Assembly (NCBI GenBank): GCA_018873245.2
Contig: JAEMBT020000003.1
Location: 8,761,843 to 8,825,842 of the forward strand
Reading direction: 5' to 3'
Length of the DNA: 64,000 bases
DNA from: Archegozetes longisetosus
Lineage: Eukaryota; Arthropoda; Arachnida; Sarcoptiformes; Trhypochthoniidae
Numbering within the stretch: the stretch's first letter is position 1; each line of letters starts with the position of its first letter. The position numbers were made by a program, and so were the translations under genes. Below are positions 38,232 through 50,864 of this stretch, piece after piece. Below the pieces are notes generated by a model. The model searched no databases, was not told the DNA's origin, and saw nothing but the letters and a program-made list of their open reading frames with translations.

Positions 38232-40799
38232 GTTTCAACTATAAGTTTACGAACTATCACTTTTCTAACTACCACTACCACTACCACTTCATATTAAAAA
38301 CACTTTGAATACTTAATGACACACCAATGTGACGACTAGATGGAAGTTTGAGATTCAATTTAAAAAAGATGTGCAGGTTTTTATTGTGAAATAGATTCTG
38401 AGAACACAGAACTGAGGAAAGTGTTTACTAAAGCTGTTTAATACTATGTTTGTCGTAAACTGTGTATTGACGCTAATGTATAAAACCTTGAATAGGGCAC
38501 AAGGTTATCATTAAATTATCTAATATTTCTAATCATCTAAACTCATGCAAATCCCCATTTAATAACAGTCTCCGTGTCCCTCCTGTAGTTGTTTCTCATT
38601 TAGTTGGTTTCTTTCCTGTAAATCATACGATGAATTAAGAATTTAAGCAAACTTTTCTGAATCGTTAGCGATCCGTCAATCCTAATTAAGATTTTATAAT
38701 TTAAGCATTCAAAACTTCTAGATAAGAAACTTGAAATCTACCATGCTCTATTTTGACTTTAGTTAATTACAACAAATAGTTATTCGAAATTTTTATCCAT
38801 ATCATGTTCCATATAAACTAAGTCTGCATTCACTCAAAGTTGAGTTCATTCATAAACGTTAAAATTGGATGTGCCAACTGTTCGATATGTGATTTTAGAC
38901 TTGTTACACTTTCAAATTATTAATTATTTAAAGTTTAGTACAAGTCAATTGTAGTTATACATATCTATTAAATAAGTTTAGTTGAATGCTTGCTCGTTTG
39001 ATTTTGAGGAAAATCACATTTGTTTGCGATCCATTAAAAATAATTCAATTTATGTACGATATTATGGTCAAACTAATGTTCAAATTGAAAGCAACATACG
39101 AGTGATTAATACTCACTTTGACCTAAATTGTATTTAACTTTTCGTGGTACTTTGTCAGTTTTGACAAAGTCCCCTAAAGACGTGATGGGAGAATAGAAGT
39201 AAAGCAGGTTGACAGGTAAAAATAGCTTCAGGTTTATTCAGTATGTTTTACTTTCACTTTAGTTTGATTCTCTAGCGATAAAATTTGTTTCACGTATCAC
39301 TCGAAACATTTCCATTAGTCAGGTTTTCAGTTACAAACTAACCCGTATTTTAATTAGAAAATTTCTATGAAGGTCAGAATTTTGAAATTTTCTACAATAA
39401 TTCTGACTACTCTTTAATCTTATTACTAAGATAAAAAAATACTTCAAATCATTGATACTTCGAATCACGACAAATTAGAGTGGAATAAACCAGTCGCTGA
39501 CGTTATAGAGAGTTTGGATAAATAGCATTAAACATTTGGTTGCTCCGTTGCTGGAATAGTGAATATTTTTCATCGGTATTTTCCAATACACCCTGCATCA
39601 ACAATTTAAGCTTTATAAAGGAAGAACAAATTGTTGCTTTGGTTATTTACTAGTTTTGTCTGTTGCCACATTGTTTTAATCATTGTAGAAAAATTACACA
39701 TTATTTTAAGATATCTATTTCGAGTTTTTATCATTCCAAGTTATAACAATATCTTGAAAATAGTGAAAAACATCTTTGATAAGAGTATCAAGTGTAAGTA
39801 TTGTGTAAGCGTTGATTAACAGCAAAGCCTAGTGTTGTATTAACAAACAGACTTCAAAAGCTAAATTACAAGCAATAAGACAAGCTTGATTTTATTAACC
39901 CCAAAGCATACGATCAATTTCTGAATATTAGAAGTGATTCGACAACTAACACGTAAGGAAAGTCTGTTACAAACTGGAATTTTTGCAGGTATTCAAGTTG
40001 TGCAACTCTGGCGCAATGCCTTAGTGTGAGCTACACAAAGCAAAGTCAAACTTAGGTTATGTCAAGTTTAAGTGAAAGTTTCTTAAGTCAAAGTCTTTTT
40101 ATTGAAAGTTTCCTTTATCTTACAAGACTGTTCCTCAATTGATCCTGAACTTACTTGACGAAATGTAAGTTTTTAAAATTCAACCTTAATTTATCGTAAA
40201 TTGTTGAATAAATAAAAGTTGAAATTGTTTAGAAGTTATAGATGAGTATAATTGGTTTGACACGAGTATTAGTAATCTTAGTACGTGAAAATCTCTAATT
40301 TATCGTATTAGAGATATTTAGCTTGAAATGCTAGTTAGTAGTTAAGCTCTAATTCACGTATTAATTATGAAGTTTAAAGTGAAATCAGAGTTGATTAGTT
40401 TGACGAGACATGGTATTAAAGTGAACTTCGTATCACAATCAACACATTCTGTGTAAACCCTGTATCATGTCCTTGGATTAAATTTCACAATTCACCCTTT
40501 ATCTTAACACTAGGTTAAAATAATCTCTATAAGTCTTATCATTTACTCAACATTAAAAGTTAGTTGTTATAAGGATTCACATTATAAAGGAAGTTTTCTC
40601 TAAGTGTTCAGTCATTTGAATAGAACAGCTGTCCTTCAGTATTGTTAATCTTGCTTATTACTACTATAAGTTTTACATTTCATTTTGGTAAAGGTATTCA
40701 AGTAGATTTCATGCTTAAATCTATTTAAATATTTGATGTGATCTCATTTTAACGCATTTATTTTTTACAATACTTTCTAATACTAGTGCAATACTAATC
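38232..40799. other. intergenic region between divergent FGGY and CRAL-TRIO genes
   Basis: The genes start back to back, so promoters of both should lie here. A small ACTACC microsatellite is at 38268-38288, near the FGGY start. I see no TATA-Inr pair I would trust, no exon and no RNA gene. The open frame at 39631-39819 has no recognisable content. Confidence 0.6.
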
Positions 40800-41648
40800 A
40801 TGCCCACTGAACCTATTGAAGTCGTTGAAGTCCCTCAACATCTTGTGGATGAACTGAGGACCAGATTTTTGGCTGAAAGCAGTACTAATAAGGATCAATA
40901 CAGTGAAGAAGATGTTGAAGATGTTCGAACCAAAGATTTTACCGTTCGCCGTTATCTCCAATCCCGCAAATGTGACATCGATGAAGCCTTCAAAATGCTG
41001 GTCAATTGTATGAAATGGCGCAAAACATTGGGTGTCAAATCACTGAATGAAGAATCATTTCCGCGAGAATACTATCAAATTGGAGGTGTCTTCACCTATG
41101 GAAAAGACCTAAACGGCTCACAAATGATTATTCTTCGCGTCAAAGTCAACAAAAAGATTAGTGAATGGGTCGATACATTGAAGAAATACCTAGTCTTTCT
41201 TATTGAAAGAGAAGATCTTAGATATGCTGCAAAAGAAAACAATGGTCTCTGTGTTGTGTTCGACTGCAACGGCGCCGGTATTACAAATGTAGACATTGAT
41301 TTGTTGTCATTCATAGTGCAGACATTGAGGGACTATTACCCAACCCTATTGAAATCGGTATTGATTCACGAACTTCCATGGGTTTTGCAGTATGTCTTCA
41401 AATTGGTCCAGTCATGGCTTCCAAAAGAACAGCAAAGATTACTTCACCCGATTAGCAAAAAAGAGGTCTATGATTATGTGGCTGCGGAAGAATTGCCGGA
41501 CTTTATGGGCGGTAATAATTCGCTTTCATATCGGGAGGTCCCAAAGAATGCACCCACAGCACAAGAAGTCGCCGATAGAATTGGTCTGAAGAAGAAAGAT
41601 GTCGATAAATTGCTGAATTATTTGGAGCCTTATATAAATGGTCAATAA
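40800..41648 (+). CDS. CRAL-TRIO/SEC14 lipid-binding protein resembling the N-terminal half of MOSPD2, single exon
   Basis: A 282-residue open reading frame from ATG to TAA with no intron. CRAL-TRIO proteins carry hydrophobic lipids in a pocket between an N-terminal helical bundle and the lipid-binding lobe. Residues about 15-75 (ELRTRFLAES, VRRYLQSRKCDIDEAFKML, WRKTLGV, LNEESFPREYYQIGGVF) parallel MOSPD2 closely. About 90-240 form the SEC14 lobe (GLCVVFDCNGAGITNVDIDL, YYPTLLKSVLIHELPWVLQYVFKLVQSWL, ELPDFMGG). MOSPD2 normally continues into an MSP domain that binds FFAT motifs and a C-terminal ER anchor; here the chain ends about 40 residues after the SEC14 lobe with KKKDVDKLLNYLEPYINGQ, so neither is present. 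It may be a cytosolic paralogue or retrocopy; 5' UTR introns cannot be excluded. Confidence 0.85.
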   Translation: MPTEPIEVVEVPQHLVDELRTRFLAESSTNKDQYSEEDVEDVRTKDFTVRRYLQSRKCDIDEAFKMLVNCMKWRKTLGVKSLNEESFPREYYQIGGVFTYGKDLNGSQMIILRVKVNKKISEWVDTLKKYLVFLIEREDLRYAAKENNGLCVVFDCNGAGITNVDIDLLSFIVQTLRDYYPTLLKSVLIHELPWVLQYVFKLVQSWLPKEQQRLLHPISKKEVYDYVAAEELPDFMGGNNSLSYREVPKNAPTAQEVADRIGLKKKDVDKLLNYLEPYINGQ

Positions 41649-41784
41649 GTTTTTAATACCAAAAGTTTTAATTATATAAAGCAATATTAATGTTTCTAAA
41701 TTGATCCTTTAAAAAGGGTATATTCAATCTTATTTTTCAATACGTTTTTACCAACTATTTAGTTATTCATAACAAATTTTAATT

Positions 41785-41790
41785 AATAAA
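41785..41790 (+). terminator. candidate polyadenylation signal AATAAA for the CRAL-TRIO gene
   Basis: AATAAA 137 nt after the stop codon, followed by a T-rich stretch (AGTTTTTGTTCTGG), a good arrangement for cleavage and polyadenylation. Confidence 0.6.
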
Positions 41791-41938
41791 AGTTTTTGTT
41801 CTGGTTTATCTTTTGGAAAGTTTATTTGAATATTTGCAAAATGTCATTGAAACAAGGTTTCTGTTGAAATAAGTTTTGAAATAGGCTTTCAAAGCTTAAC
41901 TATAAATCAATTAAAATATTCTTCTAGTATAAAAAGCG

Positions 41939-41944
41939 TTTATT
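41939..41944 (-). terminator. candidate polyadenylation signal AATAAA for the nompA-like gene
   Basis: AATAAA on the minus strand about 140 nt beyond the stop codon at 42083. It faces the plus-strand signal of the convergent neighbour about 150 bp away. Confidence 0.5.
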
Positions 41945-42082
41945 TTGATGAATCATCATGTATTACAAATAAATAGAGCAAAATGTATGAGAAAGCGTTG
42001 GGAAATAGCAACTTTGAATAACAAATATTTATCAAAAGTTAGATTAATTAGATCTGCATCTGTCCCGAAAATCAGTGCTTCA

Positions 42083-45000
42083 TTACTGAAGAGATGAATC
42101 AAATGAAATGCGATCATTAATGCCAGGTAATGATCCTCTATTGAACCCTAACTCTCTATTACCATAAAATACATTATCGTTTAAAGATTGTGTCCCATTG
42201 TTGTGATGGTTTATGCGAGTTATGTCTTCTTCAGAATTGAATACTTCAGTAGAGAATTTGGAGCGCAATGCTTTGAGTTTACCTATGTAAAAATATGCAC
42301 CAGCAATGAGTCCAATGTGTACGAGAGACACAATTAATGCTGTATAAAACACAGCCAATCCAGTATTACAGTCATCACATTCTTCAGTCAGACGATCACC
42401 TATGATAAATTGCCATCGTTTAATTATCATATGATTTGTAATCAACTTTGAACTTTAACGGAGAACATGACAGTATAGTTGGTCTGTTGCAAACTTAGCC
42501 GTGCTCACACTTAAAAACAAACTAAGTTAAGTTAGGTAAGCATTGTTGTGAGGGCATCTTCACTATGTCTCTATATGCGAGTAAAGTCAAATTTGCACCT
42601 AATGCAACAGTACAGCACAAGTTCTCCACTAGAGCCTTGTTTTTAAGTTTCAAATATATGATACTCACGCGTTTGAATCATTCTATTGTTATGCTTCCAG
42701 TTATTATTATTATTGTTAATATTGTTATTTTCATTTATATTTGAATCCTTCTCTTCTCCGACCATAATAGCTAAGGAAAGCGGCACCTCTTGGGGTTGTG
42801 GTCTCTCAGTTGTAGCGATTATCTTATTTCTTGGTGATGGCCGCGGTGGAGGTCTTGACGGTCGCGCATCACCCCATTCTAAGTAAGAGGGGGGCAGTGG
42901 TGGTCGAGAAGGTCTTTGAGTTGACAGTTGGGGTTGTGGTGATATCGGCTCGTTCTGATTCATATAATTCATAGGTGGCATTTGGGACACCGATGCGTAT
43001 GGAGTGACTGAATCCGATGCGTGCAATTGTGACGACGGAACTTCTTGTGGAAATGACTGCCAATAACTGGTTCTGCTGCTGTTCATATTTGGATTCATAG
43101 GGATTGGATTTGGATTATAGGCATTGTTATTATGGTTATAGTGGTTATGCATATAACCATTATTATAGGAATTCCAACTATTTCTTGGATAATATGCGTG
43201 ACTTTGAGGATAAGAATGTGTTGGCAAATGAGTGGTTGAAAGAGGAGGTGGTGCGAGCGGTGGTTGGAATGAAGGGTTGTAGCCATAAATGGGATACATT
43301 TGATTTCTGTTGTTGTTTCGATTTCTCTCGTTAGACCACTCCTGAGGGTACGGCGCAGGAGTTGGCCGATTTGAGGGACTAATTGCCAGAATCGGTGATT
43401 CGGGTCTATTAGACTTTTTATGGTCAGTTTCTGGGTTAGTATATTGTGGTTCAGTCAAAATGCTAGAGTTATTGTGTTCCTCCATTAGAGCGCTTCTGTT
43501 TATATTACTGGTGCTCACGTTTAGTCGTTCAGACGATGTTTCGATTTTTGCTTCATTGTTATCACGTGTATTACTTCCGGTTTTGGTTCGTTTCTTAACG
43601 GCCAGAATAGCTTCATCATTAGGTATTAAAATGGGTTGTATTGAGTCGTCTTGTCTCAGAGATTCAGTTTCGTTAATATATTCATCACTATCTCTGTCAT
43701 CGTCACTGTCTTCATCTGTACTTCTTTTGCGTCTTTTCCCAAATGACTCTGAACCAGTCGTACACTTGACAGGTTCGCACCTTTCCTGACAGAACCTGAT
43801 CTGAACCTCAAAATTGACAACTCCTGTAGATGGAAATCGAAAAGCTTTGAAAGTAGAATAAAGCGATCGTTTGTCTCTGAGGTCAACTTGAAGTGCAGGA
43901 AATATGGCTGGATCTGTTGGACACCCAGCATTATCGATTAGAAACAAAGACTCGCCATTAGAACTACGAGCGTATAAATTTCTGGCAAATATAGCGAATG
44001 CAGAACTCGAGTCTTTGAGCTCTATTCGTAATACAAGTTCATCGCCCAAACCCACAATTTGCGCGTCGTGTCCGCTTCTATCAAGTATTCTCATCATGAC
44101 TGCTGGTGGCGGTGCTGTGTTAGTCACAATTGATGTGATCGGATGCTCTAGTCTTGTTCTCGCATTCATCAGAGCTCTATTTAATTCAAGCAAATTCTAA
44201 GATTTATTATCTTGATCAATATTTGGGTTGAGTTTTATTCAGTTCAATAGCTTTGATTGAAGTAATTATGAATTTTTAACATTGATTTAGGTTTATTTCG
44301 AAACCTATATCGATAATGAGATAAGATATTGTGCTATTAACTATAATTATTGCGAATCAGAAGTTCGTAATCATTAACTTGAAATTGAAATCATGCGAAT
44401 AAGTCTTCAATTGAATGAAGATGTTTAAAAAGTTATCGAGTGGTGAAATATAAAAATCGCTTTCGATTTACGAATGATTGCAATCTATAGCGTGACAGTT
44501 TTCTACTGCTAATTAATTGTTACGCCCCTTAACTGATAAAAACCTGGATAAGCGGTCAAAGCGTAACCTGAAGAAGTAGCGATAAGGAAAGTAAACTTAC
44601 GTGACATCAATTCCAGAAGGTTTACCAAGATTTTGATTGCCAAGTGTAACAGTTTGATCGGAAGTTTCGAAGGAACAAAGAACTCGAATGGTACGATCGC
44701 TATCAGTCATAATGACGGCGTGCTGCTGTACTATCACTTCATTTGCGAAATTATTCGCTCCCTTAATACAAGTAAATTAAATTACAATTAATATAACGAT
44801 TATCCACTCATAATCACATATTTACCTCTTGTCTTGTTCCGCATCGACTACCGAGTGATATTGCGAACTGTAATTTGAACGTCAGTAATTAAAAAAGTGA
44901 TTAACTTATCTATAATTAACTCAAACCTGTAATTGTGTTTGTCCGGTGCCGACAACAAAGCACTGAGATGGACTTCCTTTAGCGTAAACTCTGCCATTGA

Positions 45001-48000
45001 ATGGACTGTCGAAGTTGAGTGTGAGAACCATGTCTTGCTGATTACACTGAACGCTTACTAATTAATAGAAAATTTAAATCTTAATTAAAATGTCAATTGA
45101 AGCCTAACATTCCTTCACTAATACCTTGTTCACAATTTCCTTTTTCACTATAGAGTGAGTTTCCGCGAGGCATCAAAGTATTTGATCCCATGCCTAGTGT
45201 CACCGTATCTTCACTTGAGAGAGCACAGTCCCTGGTAAATGTCTCGAAATTTATCGATCGACAAGGGAATAGTCGTTCGGCATCGCACTGTCGCTGACAA
45301 TCGGCCAATGAGAAGGAATTAGTTATTCGATCGATGTACGGAAAAAATGATTCTTGATAGTCTCTGTACTGACATGTCGACGGCTCTAACCATTGGAAAA
45401 ATTTCAAAAATTGATCACCTGCAACTAACCACTACATGGTTTAATACCTGTAACGCATTGGTTTTCGAAATAATCAATGAATTCGTTGGTAGGTTTGAAT
45501 GAATTTGGTCGCGAACGCCTGGTTTCGCTAAATAGTTTGCATAATCTTTTGCTATAATCAAAAGTGGCTGATCTACACGTAAATGTCTTCTCAGCTAGAC
45601 ATAAGTCTTGACAATCAGTTCTCAGCAAGACACTCGTTATATCCTTGTCCGCTGACTCTTCCAATGTGTGTCCAATGACTCGTTCAAAAGTCCACATTTT
45701 TTCACATGTTTTCTCTGTTGTATATTTCTGATAGTTAGAAACCTGAAATTTATGGTCAATTTAAATTACCTCTTAAGCATATTTTCTCGACATAAGCAGT
45801 ATCTGGAACTTTACTGAGTTGGTTCCGATTTTCACCAGCAGACTCATCCAAAAAGAAGCAACTCTGGAATTGTCTATATTCTACAATAAATGCTTTACAT
45901 CTATCGCCTCTTCGAATACACTCGTCCTGACAGTGGATAACAACACCAAGTCTTGGAGGCATAGGAGCACGTTCTCGTCGCGCGTATCTTAAATCGTAGC
46001 CGAATGTCTTCTCAAATGTATACTGGTTCGGACCACAACGAGCGGGGGTATGAGGAATATTGTGCTGAATGTCGTCACTTGGTTGTTGGTTCGAATTTGG
46101 TAGAAAAGTTGGCGCAAAATTAGGTAAATTAGGCTGTGTTGGCTGAGCTAATGGTGTCGAAGGGACACGGCTCCGTTGATTCAAATTAACGCAATCTTTT
46201 TCAGCATAAAGTGCTCGTGGCCTGAACTGCATTGATCCCTGGTGGCTGGTGGCTCTGTTGTCGGAACTAAGCAGACACAGGTTACCTCCAGGTGCATTGT
46301 GTCCATCAGGATTGTCCAAATACGTATATGATCTACAGTTAAACTCTTTTTCGTGATCACAAGCTCACAAGCTTGTTCGCAATGGAAGGTCGAAGTGCCG
46401 CGAACTGATTTGGTCACCGTTACTATACTTATGTCACGCTCTATTGGATGATATCTACACGTGAAGGTTTCTGAAAATCAATTAAATATTAATGTAATTC
46501 TTAGTTTGAGATAATTTTATGATTTATTTAATACCAATGGCGCACTGATTCTCCATATAATCAGTTCCTTTGGTGAACAGTAAAGTAAGAGAACCAGAAT
46601 TTCTATCTTCAGAATATAATCTGCATTCGTGTAGAGTTGAGTCATAGCTGGCTGAAAGGCATTTGTACTTTCGTTCTTCGAGACATCTTTTCCTACATTC
46701 TCCTCTCGATATGAATCTAATCCTGTCTTGTGGCGTGACTCCAATCGATGCCTGATCTATAATTCTGTCGAATGGCCAGAATTTGTTGCATTCAATGTGA
46801 TTGGGAACACAGAATCCTTCAAAATAGTCTTTTCCCATCGATAGCCGCAAATCGAGATTACCGACTGAGCTATTTTCAAACAATCCGTGACATGACTGAT
46901 GATAGTAATCCACAACAAATGCTCGACATTGACTCGAGTGTTCACATCTTCGCGCACATTCTGTTACAATTCCAGGATTTTGTAGATCACTATAAAGAAG
47001 TGTCAAATGACCACCAATTGGCTCAAAACTTGTCACTTTCTCGAATAGATAGCGAGCGTGTGGACCACATTTGGAGGGTTCTAATGATCGAGTTAAGTTT
47101 AATTCATATAAATTCAAACAAGACAAAGATTTCAGTGTCTTTCTTCCATATTGCTTTGAATGATTTCTCAAATTTAGCGTATTAGTAAAGCAAAAGCCAT
47201 TTTAAAAACAGAAAGTTTTAAGTATGAAAATGGATAAATAGCTGACTGACTTGAACAGTATGTTATTTGATGCTGTGCATTGTGTCATATGCAACATTTT
47301 GACTGAAAATCGACTTAATTATAAACTTGAAGAGACTAGAATACAAGGCTTTGAGTTAGAGGAAGCCTAACAGAGGTCTAGAATGAGTGATATCTGCTGT
47401 GACTACTACGAAAATTAGTAATGTCTTACGTGGGCGTAATCCTTGCGAGTGCACATTATGTAAGTCAGTTTCAAGAGCTCGCGGCACTTCCAGGCGCGGA
47501 CTCGATACTGACGGTACATGGCTTGGCGGCTGTGGATGTGTCTGTGCGAAGGGATCAAATTGTGGTGAAAAACCATTACCTTTAGGCGGTAATGTAGGGA
47601 TTAGTGATGCCGGAAATTTTGTAACTGGAGCTCCAACGCTTCCAGTACTACTGCCATTGCTTGGATCTACGCTCGAACCTACTCCCGAAGAACTGGTTGT
47701 TGGAAGTGTTGGAGATTGAGGTTGACTTGGAGTGATTGGTGCGCTCGGGCTCACACTTGGACTGACACTCGGAGTCGGATTCGTTATTTGACTGCTTGTG
47801 ACTTGAGAAACACTAGAACTGCTTCCAGTGGTTGGAAGTCTCGGACATAGTCTCTCGAAGTAAACAATTCCGGACCTTTTTTGAATAGCTGCGGGTCCAG
47901 CACTCGATCGGTCGTCGCCTGAGATAAAACACTGGCCGTTGCTTGAATAATAAGCGAAAGAACGACATAAGAACCGCTTGTTATCATTACAATAGGCTTC

Positions 48001-50030
48001 GCAGACTTCGTGCGATGAAACGCCATTTGTTTCGACCAGGTCTGTATAAGTCGGATAGGCGTCTAATGTTCTCTCGTACGGACACGTACTGTGAGATCGA
48101 ACGCATTGGTTCTCTAAATAATTAATTTTGGTGCTTCTGGACCTGTAATAACTTCCAGGACTCGTACGTCTATCATCTGGTGATAGTCGGCATTCAGTTG
48201 TCTCGTCATTATATAGAGCCGAACGACACGGAAATTCTCTTACTTGCAGGCAATATTCTTCACAATCTCTTCGACTTTGAACGAAATTAAGTGTTTTTAC
48301 ATAGAGAACGGGCGCTAATTCATAACCTAAAATAAAAAAGTTTAAAAAATATATTTATTAGTAATTAATTTGAGGGCACTACAAGTCCTTGTAAATCACG
48401 CTCACTAGCAATAAATTCGAGATAAATTTCAATATAAATCAAAAACTGCTTCTGAACAGAACTATAACGAGAGCGTGATTTTTAACAATGCTTTTGATCA
48501 AATGTTACCTAAAACTCTTTCGAAAGCCCAGTATTTATCCTGACATTGACTCATGATTTGTGGAACTCTGAGACATATCTTCTCAAAATAGCTTTCGCCT
48601 TCTCTAGGGACTAGATCTCCAGTCCTTCCTTGAGAATTTCGATCTAATTTCTCGCATCTCGTGCTTTGATAGTTGACGCTAAAAGCTGGACAGTTCAGAT
48701 TCGCTGAATCACAACTCTCTCGACACCAACCGGTGGCGCCTAATGACCCGATATTAGGCAACTCGACAGCCGTAGTGATCGCTGTTCGCAACACGTGTCC
48801 AGTAATTTTCTCGTAAGTGAAGATACCATTAGTACAGAGCTCTGCGACGCAAGTTCTTTCTCCATAAGTGGCGCCCTTTTGTGAAGGGAGTGTTGTGCCC
48901 ACAAGACTGACCCCATCGTCACCACTCAATACGCATCTATTGCTCACGTAACTGAATGCACGGCAGTTGAATGAAGATTCTCTATCGCATTGCATCTGAC
49001 AGTCATCTGAAGAGGTGGCGAAGTGTAACGAATCCATTGATAAGACTGAGAAATCAGGCTTGGTTCGATAGACACACGAAGACGGGCCTAATCAGTAAAT
49101 TGGTTAAGTGATTAATCAACTAACTCATTTAAACTGCTGCATTTACATAAGTGTCAAACCCGTAATGATTAGGTAACACATTGAATTTGTTGTAAATGGC
49201 ATTTATAAACAGTAATTTGATTTTGATAAATTTGTCCATAATAAAAGCTAAGTTATGTAATGCTAAATTAATACTTTGCTAATTATAAAATTGAATAAAT
49301 TAACAGTCAATTCAATGTGATCGTAATTGATAACAATGCTGATTAAGTCTGACTGAACTTAAATTTATGATACACGAAAAGGTGGCAAAAATTAAGATTA
49401 GATAAGATGCACAATAAGTCTGTAAGATTTGGGGTAGTGATTGAAATGTTTTGAATTTTCAATTCCGATTCCATTCCAATTACATTGACTCCTATTCCAA
49501 TTCCGATCCAATTCCATTGATTTTTTAAATTTTAATTCCAATTCTATAACATTTCCTTGGAATGGAATTGGATTCCATTGGATTCCAATAAAGTTTGACG
49601 CAAAAAATAGTTTTGTTTATATAGTATTGAATTGCAATACAAGGCATCGACACGTGAGTCATTATAGACTTCTGTGCCATTAATTGAGTTTCATTTTTGC
49701 TTTTGTTCACAATCTTTGTTTTGTAAGAAATAATTGAGAGCGTTATTAAGTAAGATAGATCCTGACTCAAGTGGAAGTTTTTCTGTATTCTACAGTCTAC
49801 ATACAAAGCCTGCTTATTTGGTCTTTTCATTAAAAATTATATTGATTTAAACTTAATTTTGCCTCAATTTCTATCAATTCCAATTTCATTCCAATTCCTT
49901 GGAGTGGAATTGGAATTCCAATGGAATCAAAGGTATTGGAATTAACTTTTCAATCACTAATTTGGGGATATGGTAAAAGGAGAGACAATGTATTTTGTAT
50001 GGAGAGACAATATATTTCTATGGAGAGACA

Positions 50031-50085
<55 letters not shown>

Positions 50086-50086
50086 C

Positions 50087-50141
<55 letters not shown>

Positions 50142-50264
50142 CAGGGAGATAGGGAGAGACAGAGAGGGAGACAGAGAGAGATAGGGAGAGACATAGAGGG
50201 AGATAGGGAGAGAGAGAGACAGACAGACAGACAGAGAGAGATAGGGAGAGACATAGAGGGAGAC

Positions 50265-50295
<31 letters not shown>

Positions 50296-50320
50296 GATAG
50301 GGAGAGACATAGAGGGAGAC

Positions 50321-50353
<33 letters not shown>

Positions 50354-50551
50354 GAGAGATAGGGAGAGAGACAGAGAGAGATAGGGAGAGAGATAGAGAG
50401 ATAGGGAGAGACATAGAGGGAGATAGGGAGAGATAGGGAGAGAGACAGAGAGAGATAGGGAGAGAGATAGAGAGATAGGGGGAGAGAGATAGAGAGACAG
50501 GGCGAGAGTGAGAGAGACAGGAAGAGACAGAGTCTCTCTCTTTCTGTCTCC

Positions 50552-50628
<77 letters not shown>

Positions 50629-50789
50629 ACCCTATTTCTCTCTGTCTCTGTCTCTCTCTCACCCTATTTCTCTCTGTCTCTGTCTCTCTCTCACCCTATT
50701 TCTCTCTCTCTCTCTCTAACCCTATTTCTCTCTGTCTCTCCCTATCTCTCTGTCTGTCTGTCTGTCTGTCTCCTCTCTCTCTCTGTCTC

Positions 50790-50864
<75 letters not shown>

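Noticed and set aside
43904..44200. 98-codon plus-strand open frame opposite the ZP exon
   Set aside because: Shadow of the strongly supported minus-strand coding exon.
44177..44216. Acceptor at CTTAG (44207) as the start of the long ZP exon
   Set aside because: It would leave the wrong phase for the preceding exon (two bases left over); the AATAG acceptor ending at 44177 gives the correct frame.
46772..47185. 137-codon plus-strand open frame opposite the PAN 7-8 exon
   Set aside because: Shadow of the real minus-strand exon; no own domain.
50039..50520. CRISPR-like array suggested by regularly spaced GATAGGGAGAGACATAGAGG units
   Set aside because: Units and spacers are all simple purine repeat in a eukaryotic intron.
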